In this document: in pieces, positions 9,909 to 19,686 of the stretch
Numbering within the stretch: position 1 is the first letter of the stretch
Layout: each line of letters starts with the position of its first letter
Origin: Nocardia sp. BMG51109
GTDB lineage: Bacteria; Actinomycetota; Actinomycetes; Mycobacteriales; Mycobacteriaceae
DNA: 64,000 nt
Assembly (NCBI RefSeq): GCF_000526215.1
Contig: NZ_JAFQ01000004.1
Coordinates: 8,308,001 to 8,372,000, forward strand
Reading direction: 5' to 3'
Program-made: the position numbers and the translations under genes
Notes under the pieces: generated by a model
Database searches by the model: none
Seen by the model: the letters and a program-made list of their open reading frames with translations, nothing else
What the model was told of the DNA's origin: nothing

Positions 9909-10472
9909 TCAGCCGTCGGCGGCCAGCTGCCCACACGCCGCAGCGATCTCCTGCCCCCGCGTATCCCGCACCGTACACGGCACCCCCTGCGCCTCAACAC
10001 GCCGAACAAACTCCCGCTCAACAGGTTTCGGGGACGCATCCCACTTCGAACCCGGGGTCGGGTTCAGCGGGATCAGGTTCACATGCACACGGGAACCGAG
10101 GGCCCTGTGCAGCTTCGAACCCAGCATGTCCGCACGCCACGGATGATCGTTGATATCGCGAATCAGGGCGTACTCGATCGATACTCGACGACCCGACCTG
10201 TCCGCGTAATACCTTGCGGCATCGAGGACTTCGGCCACCGACCAACGATTGTTCACCGGCACCAACGTATCCCGCAGCTCATCATCCGGAGTATGCAGCG
10301 ACACAGTCAAAGTCACCGACAGACCCTCATCCGCCAGCTTGCGGATCGCGGGCGCCAAACCCACCGTCGACACCACCACATTCCGCTGCGAAATGCCCAG
10401 CCCGTCCGGTGCGGGGGAGGTGATACGCCGCACCGCGTTCACCACGCGCTTGTAGTTGGCCAGCGGTTCACC
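9909..10472 (-). pseudogene. rlmN 3'-half copy F2
   Basis: A 564-nt, frame-intact copy of the rlmN 3' half starting at [10 protein letters not shown] and ending ACGQLAADG. An ATG (10485-10487) in the junction motif would give a 192-residue product starting [12 protein letters not shown], with no ribosome binding site. The N-terminal half and the iron-sulfur cysteines are absent. It was the right end of module A before module B displaced it. Confidence 0.92.
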
Positions 10473-10493
10473 GATAACTACCCTCATACAAAC
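10464..10493. other. Island junction motif at F2
   Basis: The GEP codons (cggttcacc) pass into ACCCTCATACAAAC. The following ~40 bases are also similar to the DNA beyond F5 (both contain a GCG(A/G)AAATAGGT segment), so the ends of modules B and E share about 50 bases outside rlmN. Confidence 0.65.
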
Positions 10494-10590
10494 CCGTTGA
10501 ACTGCGAAAATAGGTACGTGTTGCCCAACGCCGCCCGTCCTATGCCGACGGTAAACTGACCGGGAAGCAACGTCCCGGAGAGGAGGGAAG

Positions 10591-10931
10591 ATGCCGGAAC
10601 CGGTTCACAACCAGCAGAGATGTCACAAGCCTGCGCGGTACCCGAGGACCTGCACCTGCTCACGGGCCCGACCAGCGGCATCGTCAATCTCCCGACACAT
10701 CTCGACTGGTCCGGTCACGCCGAGTACGACCTCGACCGGCCAGGCAGGATCGTCGACCTCTACCGCACAGTGATCAACGAAGCGGCAAGCCCGACCGACC
10801 TGCACTCCTACCTCAACGAAACAGTTCTCAAACAGCTGTGGTCCTACATCTGGCTTCCCTTCCAGATCAGGCGCGCCTGGGAAAGCCGGTTTCCCGAACT
10901 CGCGCAGCTCAGCCGACTGGCCTCGGCATAG
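10591..10931 (+). pseudogene. AbiEii companion protein, copy in module B, frameshifted
   Basis: The body encodes [20 protein letters not shown] and continues to LAQLSRLASA, about 100 residues, a protein type often found directly before AbiEii-like nucleotidyltransferases in actinobacteria and therefore a candidate antitoxin. Aligned with the module C copy, the first codons (from ATG 10591) are one base out of frame with the body; an internal ATG at 10620 could still start a shorter 103-residue product. It lies seven bases before the next gene, as expected for a two-gene toxin-antitoxin operon. Confidence 0.6.
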
Positions 10932-10938
10932 GCATCCC

Positions 10939-11265
10939 GTGGAACCTCGCCATCGCAAGCTGGCAGAAATCGCCCTCGCTGTAGCAGGCGACCAAGGATT
11001 CGCCCTCGCCGGCGGCTACGCCATCCGCGCCCACGGTATGGGCGACCGCCCCAGCGGCGACGTCGACCTGTTCACCGACTGGCACCGCCGAGCCGACTTC
11101 CCCGGAGCGGTTGAGGCCGTCATCGCCGCCCTCGAACGAGACGGATACATTGTCAACACCACGATGAGCGGCGAGATCTTCGCTCGCCTACTGGTCTCGC
11201 CCCCCACCGAGCCCGACGCCGCCGCGGACAAGCTGGAACTGTCAGGCGACTGGCGAGCACACCCT
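10939..11265 (+). pseudogene. AbiEii-type nucleotidyltransferase toxin, truncated by IS3
   Basis: The frame starts at a GTG with EPRHRKLAEIALAV and has the nucleotidyltransferase signature ALAGGYAIRAHG followed by RPSGDVDLFTD (the G-x-D-x-D catalytic motif, intact here). Similarity to the module C copy stops after LSGDWRAHP, where IS3 DNA begins; the open frame then runs on through transposase sequence. AbiEii toxins are GTP-dependent nucleotidyltransferases acting with an antitoxin in phage abortive infection. The C-terminal half is lost, so it should be inactive. Confidence 0.7.
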
Positions 11266-12010
11266 ATCGAACGCGCGGGACACCAGATCAGGCGGGAACG
11301 ACGCCTCGGGGTCGACGACCGCCGTGCGGACTTTGAACGTGCGCGGGCCGATGCCCTCAATTCCGGTCTCGGCCATGATCTTCGCAACGGTTTTGTAGTT
11401 GACCGTGTCGCCGCGCTCGCGTAGTTCGTCGGTGATCCGCGGGGAGCCGTGGGTGCCGCCGGAGTCGGCGTGTACGTCCAGGATTTTCACCGTCAAGTCC
11501 GCGCACCACTGCTGACGTAGTGTGATAACCGTTGCTGCCCTGCGTTTCACGTGCTGGTAGTAACCGGAAGTCGACACCTTCAGCAACCGCGCCATCCGGG
11601 TGATCGAGAACCGTTGCCCCTCGGGCGAACCGGTGCTTGCAGCCTCGGTGATGTCGTCGAGGCCGGCGTACTTCACCATCAGACAGATCGAACCGGGCCG
11701 GTTCTTCTGCATCGCGGCAAAGTACGACGAAGCTTTCGAGAGGAAGGCGTGGTCCTTCTTCATCTCGTTGACTTGTCTTCGGACCCTGAGCAATTCGGCC
11801 ATCTCGGCGGCATCCGAGGGCTTCTCGCCGTGCACCTCGGCCGCGGCGACCCTGCGCCGCTCGTCTTTTCACCCAATTGCTCAACAGGCCGTCGTTAAGA
11901 CCCAGTTCCCGGGCGACTTCGGCGATAGTGCGACCGGAATCGATCACCCGATGCGCTGCGCCGTGGCGGCTACCGCCGTTTGAAGTTCCACGGCGAGTTG
12001 CTCGATCCGG
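11262..12010 (-). pseudogene. IS3-family transposase remnant (orfA plus 5' part of orfB)
   Basis: The minus strand spells an OrfA helix-turn-helix (VIDSGRTIAEVARELGLNDG, then LLSNWVK), a leucine-rich region (AEMAELLRVRRQVNEMKKDH) and the start of OrfB (MARLLKVSTSGYYQHV ... GSPRITDELRERG). OrfB stops at DLVSRAFDRV, before the DDE catalytic core, where it abuts the truncated AbiEii gene. There are frame changes near 11870 and in the first codons of orfA. It cannot transpose by itself. Confidence 0.75.
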
Positions 12011-12101
12011 AGACGTTCCCGTATCTAGGGGCGGCGTTGATCTATCCGGAATCGATAACTTCCATCGAATCCAACTCCTGAACTCGACCGTCGGCGGTGC
12101 T

Positions 12102-12722
12102 TCACTGCGCGAGTGCCGCTAATACGTGGAACGCCCTCTCACTCTTGCCAACTCGACTGTGGTCGACCACCGACAATCCTGACGCTTCCGCAACGGCGGC
12201 AACTTCGTCCACCGGCCGCAAACGCAGGCCGACAGCGAACGGCAGCGTCGCCGTATACTTCGGATCTCCAAGTCCCACTACAACTCTGGCACCTGCCCGC
12301 ATCACACGATTGAGTTCCTCCAAGGAGGCGAGCAGGCCATCATCCGAGAGATAGTAGACAGTGTTTACTGTCATGCCGCAGTCGAAGGTGTCGTCGGGCA
12401 AAGGCATTCGATCCATTGGACCATGGAATAGCCGAAGCCGTTCTTGCTCAACGGCTCGACGGAATCGTCGCCGTGCGCCTTTCACCGCCGTTGTCGAGAT
12501 ATCGACTCCGTACACCGTCCCGCGCGCGCCGACTCGGTCCAGCAACATCCCCAGGCTCAGCCCGCCACCGAATCCGATATCCGCCACTGTGTGGCCTTCG
12601 GCGGCAGCAAGGGCCTCGACTGATCCGGTGACCGGCCCACGGTTCCCGTAGTTCAGCAACCGCCCGACCAGTGGCCCCAACGCACCCGAGGGTTGGCCCA
12701 ACTGGGCAGCGACACCTCGCAT
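12102..12722 (-). CDS. Class I SAM-dependent methyltransferase
   Basis: A 206-residue Rossmann-fold methyltransferase: motif I ADIGFGGGLSL near residue 50, the acidic post-I loop YGVDIS near 75, and a post-motif region MPLPDDTFDCGMTVNTVYYL, all typical of UbiE/Methyltransf_11-type enzymes. The start chosen is the ATG at 12722, seven bases after GGGAG; a GTG seven codons upstream is possible. No neighbouring pathway gene indicates a substrate. It lies in module B between the IS3 remnant and the HerA operon, read away from both. Confidence 0.75.
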   Translation of the reverse strand: MRGVAAQLGQPSGALGPLVGRLLNYGNRGPVTGSVEALAAAEGHTVADIGFGGGLSLGMLLDRVGARGTVYGVDISTTAVKGARRRFRRAVEQERLRLFHGPMDRMPLPDDTFDCGMTVNTVYYLSDDGLLASLEELNRVMRAGARVVVGLGDPKYTATLPFAVGLRLRPVDEVAAVAEASGLSVVDHSRVGKSERAFHVLAALAQ

Positions 12723-12922
12723 GACTGGCTCCCGTATCCCCACAATGATCAGTCAACACGAGGATATTCGTGTGCGCCAGGCCAGCCAGCGCGCGATGTG
12801 GAGGCGCGCAGTTTGTCCGGATCGGTCGGCCCGCTGCCACCTCGCCGACCGGATAGTTGTCCACTACATCCCTCATCTTCGTCCCGGCAAGCGCATCACC
12901 ACCGGCGCCGGTGCCCCTGGAT

Positions 12923-12956
12923 CAACTGAACGCTCGCCCTGAAACATGTTCAGTTG
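12923..12956. promoter_or_regulatory. 9-bp inverted repeat upstream of the HerA operon
   Basis: CAACTGAAC (12923-12931) and GTTCAGTTG (12948-12956) form perfect 9-bp arms around 16 bases; an inner CTGAA/TTCAG pair repeats the half-site. It lies about 85 bases before the ATG at 13041 and is not followed by a T-run, so an operator is more likely than a terminator. Confidence 0.4.
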
Positions 12957-13040
12957 TAATGTATTTCCGGAAGATCGCCGTTACTATGACTGCCGCTCGG
13001 GACTGCCATATAGGGAGCTAGTAACACGGGGGAGAGTGCG

Positions 13041-14960
13041 ATGGCCGATACCGTCAGGACCCAACCAGAGTCCGTCTTGGCCAGTCAGTTATTCGGCGCG
13101 CCCGAGCGTTGGGGGTGGGAATACCTCGCCCCGAGCCCGCCTGCGCCCTCGCCAGTACTGAACCAGCGTCCGGTATGGATCGAGCCGGAGCCGCCGCCCC
13201 AACTGCTGTGGAAACGGCGGCAAAGCCGAGACGCATGGGCGCGTCTGCTTGTTGGATTCTTGGTATCCGGCGCTCTCGGAGCCGTCATCGCAAAGGCGTC
13301 GGTGGGCACCGCGGCGGTCATGGCCGGAGTCGGTGTCGCGGTGACGATCCTGCTGTTCTGGCTTCCTCGGTACAGCTATCAAGCGGCGCAGAGCACCTTC
13401 GATTCCTGGTGCATGAATGAGCGGGCCAGGTTCGAGACGGACCACCAGGCGTGGGCGCTAGCGGTCGGCGAGCACGATCAGCGTGAGCACCAGCGGGTCA
13501 GCAGTTCCCTGCTGTGGCACCCACTGAGCCCTGAATCTCATCCTCCCCGGCTCGATGTATTCGGGGGTACCGTCGATGGCTGGGCCAGCCTGCTCACAAC
13601 CGTCGGCGCCGCGCTGCTGTCGGCTGGTGGTCATGTGCTGATGTTGGACTTCACCGAGGGGCACCTGGCGGGCGATCTGGCCCGTCTGGCGGCGCCGGAA
13701 GGCTGCTCGGTCCGGATCGTGGACCTACCTGGAAACCGCTATCGACTCGACCCCGCCGGCACGCACCCGGAGACCGAGCCGGCGGACCCGGATGATCTCC
13801 TGGCTGGTCTGTCGGCCGACGAGATCGCCGAACTGGTCGCCGAGGCAGTACACACACTCCGCAACCACGAGGCAGCCGGTGCACATGGATTCGTCGACCT
13901 GCGGAGCCTGGACTCCGAGCTATTGCAGGGAGTGTGTGATCGGCTCGACCAGCCGGTCACCTTCGCACGGATCACCGCCGGCCTGAAGGTTCTACGCCGG
14001 GTCTACCAACGTGAAGCGGATGGCCCATTGACGGACAACGAGGTCGCGAGGCTGACTGCGTGGGCCGACGATGTCGGCTCGACCGACAAGGTGGTCGACG
14101 AGTTGCAGCTGCTGACCGGACTGGCCGGACTGCTCGCCAACCAACAGGGCACTGCGGCAACGACAGGTAAGCGTCTGCAGTTGCTTCCCACCTCCGGCCT
14201 GTCGGTGCTCGCGACATCCAGTCCGCATCCACGGCGCAAGGATTTGCTGGATCGTTTGGTGCTACAGCGTTTGCTGCATGAGCTGCGCGAACTCAACTAT
14301 GCCGAACGCAACCAGGCACGATCCCCACTTGCCGTGGACTCTGATGTCGTAATCGTCGCGGGCGCAGATCATTTGGGCTTGGCCAGCCTGGAAGCCTTGG
14401 AGCGCCAGGCAAAGCGAGCGGGGCTTCGGCTGGTCATCATGGTCGAACATCTTCGATCCGAGATGACGCAGTTGCTGGGTGGCTCGGACAGCGCGACGAT
14501 CTTTATGCGCCTGGGCAATGCCGCCGAGTCCGCGGCTGCTGCCGAATTCATCGGTAGAGACTACAAGTTCGTGCTCTCCCAGTTGACCGAACAGGTCGGC
14601 CACACCTTCAGCCGCGGCACGGCCGTCACCACTGGAGAGTCGGTGTCGGATACCCGCACACAAGGACACAGCGGTACGTTTCTCGAACAGATACCGAACT
14701 CGTCCTTCTCGCGATCCCGTGCTCGCAACTGGTCGGATACAGTCAACACCTCGCGCGCCGAATCCAACAGCACCGGAAGGACACTCGGGCGAGCGTATGA
14801 GTACACGGTCGAACCGACGACGATCCAAGCCTTGCCCGCGACCGCGTTCATCCTGGTCGAGAACGGACAGGCAGGCAGGCGAGTGGTCGCGGCGGACTGC
14901 AATCCCGGGATCGCCTTGCTCGATCGCGTCGCGGACCCGCGCCGGGCGGTGTCACAGTGA
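13041..14960 (+). CDS. Membrane-anchored partner protein of a HerA-like ATPase
   Basis: A 639-residue protein with a strong GGGGGAGAG site before its ATG. After ~65 cytoplasmic residues come two hydrophobic segments (LLVGFLVSGALGAVIA and AVMAGVGVAVTILLFWLP), then a large soluble region (GHVLMLDFTEGHLAGDLARL, VDSDVVIVAGADHLGLASLE) that resembles an ATPase fold but has no Walker A motif that I can see. Its stop overlaps the next start by four bases (GTGA), indicating translational coupling with the HerA-like ATPase. It may be a membrane platform or inactive ATPase subunit. No known family was recognised with confidence. Confidence 0.7.
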   Translation: MADTVRTQPESVLASQLFGAPERWGWEYLAPSPPAPSPVLNQRPVWIEPEPPPQLLWKRRQSRDAWARLLVGFLVSGALGAVIAKASVGTAAVMAGVGVAVTILLFWLPRYSYQAAQSTFDSWCMNERARFETDHQAWALAVGEHDQREHQRVSSSLLWHPLSPESHPPRLDVFGGTVDGWASLLTTVGAALLSAGGHVLMLDFTEGHLAGDLARLAAPEGCSVRIVDLPGNRYRLDPAGTHPETEPADPDDLLAGLSADEIAELVAEAVHTLRNHEAAGAHGFVDLRSLDSELLQGVCDRLDQPVTFARITAGLKVLRRVYQREADGPLTDNEVARLTAWADDVGSTDKVVDELQLLTGLAGLLANQQGTAATTGKRLQLLPTSGLSVLATSSPHPRRKDLLDRLVLQRLLHELRELNYAERNQARSPLAVDSDVVIVAGADHLGLASLEALERQAKRAGLRLVIMVEHLRSEMTQLLGGSDSATIFMRLGNAAESAAAAEFIGRDYKFVLSQLTEQVGHTFSRGTAVTTGESVSDTRTQGHSGTFLEQIPNSSFSRSRARNWSDTVNTSRAESNSTGRTLGRAYEYTVEPTTIQALPATAFILVENGQAGRRVVAADCNPGIALLDRVADPRRAVSQ

Positions 14961-17956
14961 ATCCGGCGCCGACAGGCTTGTCATCGTACGTATTTCACCG
15001 AGTCGTCGCGACGCCTCGCCCCATGGCGAACCTCGACTCTCCTGCCGTTGACCAGTCCGTCGACAAGAGGATCGGCGCCAAGCTGTTCGCGGCGATCACA
15101 GCCGCCTACGCAGAACTATCAACGCCCTACGTAGGCCAGCAGATCTCGCGTTCCGATGAATACGCCAGCCCCGGCATCGCCGTTGCATGGGACCGTCCAC
15201 GGGGGCACCGGCAGCTCCGAATCCTGGTGGGCGGCAACCCGTATTTTCCGCCGGCGCATAATGCTTCTTCGGCCGAGGAAGCCGGACCGCTGCGAGCTGA
15301 TCGGTTCGACGGCACGGTCTCCGTGCTCTATCCACCCGGCAGCCGCGGAACGAGTGTCGAGACCGAGTCACTTGTTGCAGACTGGAATTCGCTACCTTGC
15401 TGGATCCGATGCACGGGGCGATCGGATCCACTGTGGGCGATGACAAGTGACACGATGACGGTCCCCAGCCGAGGTGGCTTCGAGGATTACATCGAGCACC
15501 TGCCCGGTCCATTCGCGTGGTTGGTGGTTGCCGAGCCGCTACCACGCGAGAATATCGACAAAGAGATGCTCGAACTGGAGTTGCAGTTGCCGAGGCTGCG
15601 CAACCGGCCCAACCACGAGCCCGATCGAATCGCCCTCGCTCGCGGTGAGGCTCGTTTTCACGAGCTGTCCCGCGCCAAGGCCGCCGGCCTGTGGCGCCTC
15701 CATGTTCTCGTCGGCAGCGTCAGCGAGCCCGCGACGCAGCGCGCAGCCGCGTTGCTGTGCAGCGCTAGCGATCTCGATGAACTGCCCTATCTGCTGCGAC
15801 CCGGTGACCGAATCGGCCCCCTAACCGAAATGTGGAACACCCACGTCGCACCCGCAGATGGGGTCTACGGCGACTTCGAATCCCCGTTCACGGCGGCCGG
15901 CGAGTTGGTGGCGGCACTGGCTCGGCCACCTCGCGCCGAGCTGCCGGGCATCGAGGTACTCGAACCTCCGCAGTTCGACGTGACCACGAGATCCGACACC
16001 GCACGCGCGCCTGGGGTGCACATCGGCGGTGTGCTTGACGGATTCGACCGTGTGGTCGATGAATTCACCGCCTCAACCGCCACGCTTAACCGCCACACCT
16101 TCGTCGCAGGAGCCACAGGCGCCGGCAAATCGCAGACCGTGCGTCATATCCTCGAAGAACTTGCTGACCGCGCAGTCCCCTGGCTGGTGATCGAACCCGC
16201 GAAATCCGAATACGCGGCCATGGCCGGACGCATCACCGACCGCGGGTCGGTCACCGTCATCCGCCCCGGTGACCCGAACGCCGTTCCAGTCGGATTGAAT
16301 CCCCTCGAACCCGAGCCCGGATTCCCGCTCCAGACGCACATCGACCTCGTCCGGGCCCTGTTCGAAGCGTCATTCGAGCCCAATGAGCCGTTTCCCCAGG
16401 TACTCGCGCACGCTCTGACCCAGTGCTATACCGACCTCGGCTGGGATCTGGTCGTCAGCGAGTCACGGCTCGCCAACGGAGTGACACCCAAGTACCCATC
16501 CTTGGCAGACCTGCAAGCAACCGCCCTCGACGTCGTCGACAAGATCGGCTACAGCAGGGAGATTACCGACAACGTACGAGGGTTCATCGACGTCCGCCTC
16601 AGTTCGCTCCGGCTCGGCACCCCTGGTCGCTTCTTCCAGGCGGCGTACCCACTGGATGTGACGGATCTATTGGCCCGCAATGTCGTTCTGGAGATCGAGG
16701 ACCTGGGCAATGACACCGACAAGGCATTCTTCATCGGAGCCATTCTCGTCCGCCTCTACGAGCACCTCCGGGTACGCCACCACCAGTCCGACGACGGCAT
16801 TCCCTCGAGATTGTGCCATGTCACCGTGATCGAGGAGGCGCACCGCCTGCTCAAAAAGGCGCTACCCGGAACACCGGCAGCACACGCGGTGGAGCTGTTT
16901 GCATCGTTGCTGGCCGAAATCCGTGCCTACGGCGAAGGATTCGTCGTCGCTGAACAGATTCCCGCGAAAATCACTCCGGACGTCGTCAAGAACACAGCGT
17001 TGAAGATCGTGCACCGCCTGCCCGCCGGTGAGGACCGCGAGGCGCTGGGCACGACGATGAACCTCACCGATGAGCAGTCCCGGCACGTCGTTTCGCTGCC
17101 ACCCGGGCACGCGGCAGCCTTCGCCGATGGTATGGATCGGCCACTGCGCCTGCAGATTCCGTACTTCGAACACCGAGAATCGCGGGCCGGAATCAGGCAC
17201 GATATCCGGCTCATCTCCCCCGCCCACGGGCAGCCAACGATCCCGCCGATGATCATGCGTGATCTCGCCCGCGCACAACGTCTGGCCGACGAACCCCGAG
17301 TCATCATCTGGTGCGAGTTGCTAATCATCGGACACCTGATGGGCCGTCCGATACCGCGCCCCGCCCAAGCGTGGATCGATGACGTGACCCCTTCCGGCCA
17401 TCCGGATGCGAGACATCTGCTCAACGCCGCCGTCGGCCACCGGATCACTACCGGCGTCGACTCCCGGTATCGCGGACTGGCACGCTACTACCAGCCCGAA
17501 ACGCTCACTGCGCATTTGATGCGCGTCGCATTCACGCAGATGGACGGCCACGCGGATGCCGACAACACCGCGTGTACGTCCGGCACCCGATGCGACACCC
17601 AGTGGCAGGCCGCCGATTACCGCTGGGCCGACGTCCGACGCGCCCTCACGGACCCCGAGGTTCCCACCGACCATCCGCATCCCGACACCGATGCATGGAT
17701 CCAACGAGGCTTGTTCCTGCCGGGCAATACGCCCGCCGAGCAACTCGAGGTACTCCGCACGCACCGGGACCTCTGGGCCTCCGATACTGCGATCATCGAC
17801 GGCCCCGGCACAGCCTCAACACCCACAGCACTCATGGCCGCCGTAGCACAGCTCAGCCCCGAGCTCGATCCCAAGAAGCAATTAGACACCGCAACAATGC
17901 ATCTGACCCTGCCCACGATGTGGCCGCTGGCGCTCTTCGAGGTTGTCGAGTCGTGA
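14957..17956 (+). CDS. HerA/VirB4-like P-loop ATPase
   Basis: A 999-residue ATPase. Walker A is GATGAGKSQT near residue 383 and Walker B HVTVIEEAHRLL near 620, followed by the typical LLAEIRAYGEGFVVAEQIP segment and an arginine-rich region. The N-terminal ~350 residues have no clear motif. HerA-type ATPases form hexamers that translocate DNA or proteins and are shared by repair and several anti-phage systems, while VirB4/TraD relatives drive secretion. The GTG start overlaps the previous stop, and its own stop overlaps the next GTG, so the products are probably made in fixed ratio. Confidence 0.8.
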   Translation: MNPAPTGLSSYVFHRVVATPRPMANLDSPAVDQSVDKRIGAKLFAAITAAYAELSTPYVGQQISRSDEYASPGIAVAWDRPRGHRQLRILVGGNPYFPPAHNASSAEEAGPLRADRFDGTVSVLYPPGSRGTSVETESLVADWNSLPCWIRCTGRSDPLWAMTSDTMTVPSRGGFEDYIEHLPGPFAWLVVAEPLPRENIDKEMLELELQLPRLRNRPNHEPDRIALARGEARFHELSRAKAAGLWRLHVLVGSVSEPATQRAAALLCSASDLDELPYLLRPGDRIGPLTEMWNTHVAPADGVYGDFESPFTAAGELVAALARPPRAELPGIEVLEPPQFDVTTRSDTARAPGVHIGGVLDGFDRVVDEFTASTATLNRHTFVAGATGAGKSQTVRHILEELADRAVPWLVIEPAKSEYAAMAGRITDRGSVTVIRPGDPNAVPVGLNPLEPEPGFPLQTHIDLVRALFEASFEPNEPFPQVLAHALTQCYTDLGWDLVVSESRLANGVTPKYPSLADLQATALDVVDKIGYSREITDNVRGFIDVRLSSLRLGTPGRFFQAAYPLDVTDLLARNVVLEIEDLGNDTDKAFFIGAILVRLYEHLRVRHHQSDDGIPSRLCHVTVIEEAHRLLKKALPGTPAAHAVELFASLLAEIRAYGEGFVVAEQIPAKITPDVVKNTALKIVHRLPAGEDREALGTTMNLTDEQSRHVVSLPPGHAAAFADGMDRPLRLQIPYFEHRESRAGIRHDIRLISPAHGQPTIPPMIMRDLARAQRLADEPRVIIWCELLIIGHLMGRPIPRPAQAWIDDVTPSGHPDARHLLNAAVGHRITTGVDSRYRGLARYYQPETLTAHLMRVAFTQMDGHADADNTACTSGTRCDTQWQAADYRWADVRRALTDPEVPTDHPHPDTDAWIQRGLFLPGNTPAEQLEVLRTHRDLWASDTAIIDGPGTASTPTALMAAVAQLSPELDPKKQLDTATMHLTLPTMWPLALFEVVES

Positions 17957-19686
17957 GCGCCGACACGAGTAACGCACGGGCAGAACAGCCTGCCGATGCG
18001 AAGGCCGACGCGCCCGAGCAAACATCTCGGCCGGAAGCCACCCAACAACGCTACAACCGGGACGGTGGGCGCGACGAGCGCACCGACCGCCTCGAACACC
18101 ATGAGAACCGCGAGAGTCCCGCCCGTTGGCCTACTCCCCCCACATCGAACTTCCCCGAAACACGAACCGACACAACACAAACCACCTCCGATCGCCGTAT
18201 TGACGACGCCCCGGACCACAGCAGCAGAAACGCGGGTGAGCGCCGCGGCATCACAACCGATGCCACGCCAGATCGGTCAGACGAGTCTCAGCCGAACACG
18301 GGCGACTCCCCGCAACCGCACGAACGGGACAACGCCGATCTACTAGCACGCCCTGGTCGCCCCGCCGAAACAACTCAAACCGCCGATCGCACCGACAACA
18401 ACGACCCGCAATCTCGGCCAACCGAGATCCCTTCCGAACCAACGGCATCGGACGCCTCTGGGCACGACGCTGAGGCCACGCAACCAGCCACAGAAACGGC
18501 AACAGCGTGGGAAACCCCCGACACCGACCCGAGCGCCGACATCGAGAACGACACTCGCCAACCCGACGGCCACCAGCGGTCAATCGCCGAACCCGTAGAC
18601 CGCAGTGAATCCGACCAAGCCGGCTCACGATTGACCCATGCCGATGACGCAGCCGACTCGCCCGACGATAACGCACCTTCCGACCAGGAACCGTCGCCCG
18701 AGCAGTCCCAAGGCGACGCAGCTCCAAATGGTCAAGCCGATACACGGGCGGCAGATGAGAGCCGCGTGGTGGCCTCCGCCGAAGGCTCAACCACCCCAGA
18801 CGATCGACCTGATCCGAGCGAGACGGCACACGGTTCCGAAGTTGTAGACGACCCCGACTCGCTGCAGAACCTCACACCGAAGAAGCCGGACCACGGCGAA
18901 GACTCGGAGGCCGAAGCGGAACTACTCGACCCCGCAAGAACCGACATTAGCCGACATTTGACCTGGGACGACGTCCAGGAGCTGCTGCCGACCGACGACA
19001 GCGGATACCATGTGAAGCCGCGAGATGCCGAATTCCTCGGTCGCACTCCGCAGGAGGTCCAGTGGTGGCACGACCGCAAGGCGCCTCTCGGGATGACTCC
19101 GGAGGGGTACTCGGAGTTCACTGATGGCCTTTTCAATGCGGTCGCACAGGATGGGGTCGAACCCAAGGATGTCGATGCGCGGCTGCAGGGCTCATCGGCG
19201 CACTTCTTCTCTGGTGAGCACAAGACATTTGCTCCCGAAGACGACGTGAAGAAGAGTCCTTATGCTCAACAGGTGCTCCAGGAGTGGTTCGGCGACGATA
19301 CCGACCGGCCACAACGGCGGCCCTTCGACTCGCACTATCACCTTGGTCTTGACCCCGAACCAAGCGACTATGATGTTCAAATATCATCAGATGTGATGGT
19401 TGACAGGTGCCGAGAACGATGGAATGAGGGAGGAATCAGCGGCGAGTTCTTTCACAGCAAGTACGGATTCGTCAACAAAACGTGCTTCGAAGAAACTTTT
19501 GGAACAGTAGCTTCATGGGCAGATACGGAATCTGATAATCGGGGCCGAGAGGTGGTTCCGGCTCTATTCCTATCATCCGGCCCACCCTATAAGCCACCGC
19601 CTGAGATCTCCGCCCATCACCGCGACACAGACTGGATGATGCAATACAGGCCACTAAAGAAGGACGATAGAGCACATGGTGACTAA
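17953..19686 (+). CDS. Long disordered protein with C-terminal nucleotidyltransferase-like domain
   Basis: 577 residues from the GTG overlapping the HerA stop. Residues 1 to about 320 are low-complexity (Asp, Glu, Thr, Ser, Pro, Gln, Arg) and surely disordered. The C-terminal ~240 residues are folded: GRTPQEVQWWHDRKAPLGMT near 360, LQGSSAHFFSGEHK near 410, RPFDSHYHLGLDP and SDYDVQISSD near 470, FFHSKYGFVNK and REVVPALFLSSGPP at the end. The GSS and DYD pair fits the pattern of a minimal nucleotidyltransferase fold; similar domains occur in polymorphic-toxin-type proteins. GC content falls toward the 3' end. A long linker plus enzymatic tail suggests an effector delivered or controlled by the ATPase, which is inference. 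Confidence 0.6.
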   Translation: MSADTSNARAEQPADAKADAPEQTSRPEATQQRYNRDGGRDERTDRLEHHENRESPARWPTPPTSNFPETRTDTTQTTSDRRIDDAPDHSSRNAGERRGITTDATPDRSDESQPNTGDSPQPHERDNADLLARPGRPAETTQTADRTDNNDPQSRPTEIPSEPTASDASGHDAEATQPATETATAWETPDTDPSADIENDTRQPDGHQRSIAEPVDRSESDQAGSRLTHADDAADSPDDNAPSDQEPSPEQSQGDAAPNGQADTRAADESRVVASAEGSTTPDDRPDPSETAHGSEVVDDPDSLQNLTPKKPDHGEDSEAEAELLDPARTDISRHLTWDDVQELLPTDDSGYHVKPRDAEFLGRTPQEVQWWHDRKAPLGMTPEGYSEFTDGLFNAVAQDGVEPKDVDARLQGSSAHFFSGEHKTFAPEDDVKKSPYAQQVLQEWFGDDTDRPQRRPFDSHYHLGLDPEPSDYDVQISSDVMVDRCRERWNEGGISGEFFHSKYGFVNKTCFEETFGTVASWADTESDNRGREVVPALFLSSGPPYKPPPEISAHHRDTDWMMQYRPLKKDDRAHGD

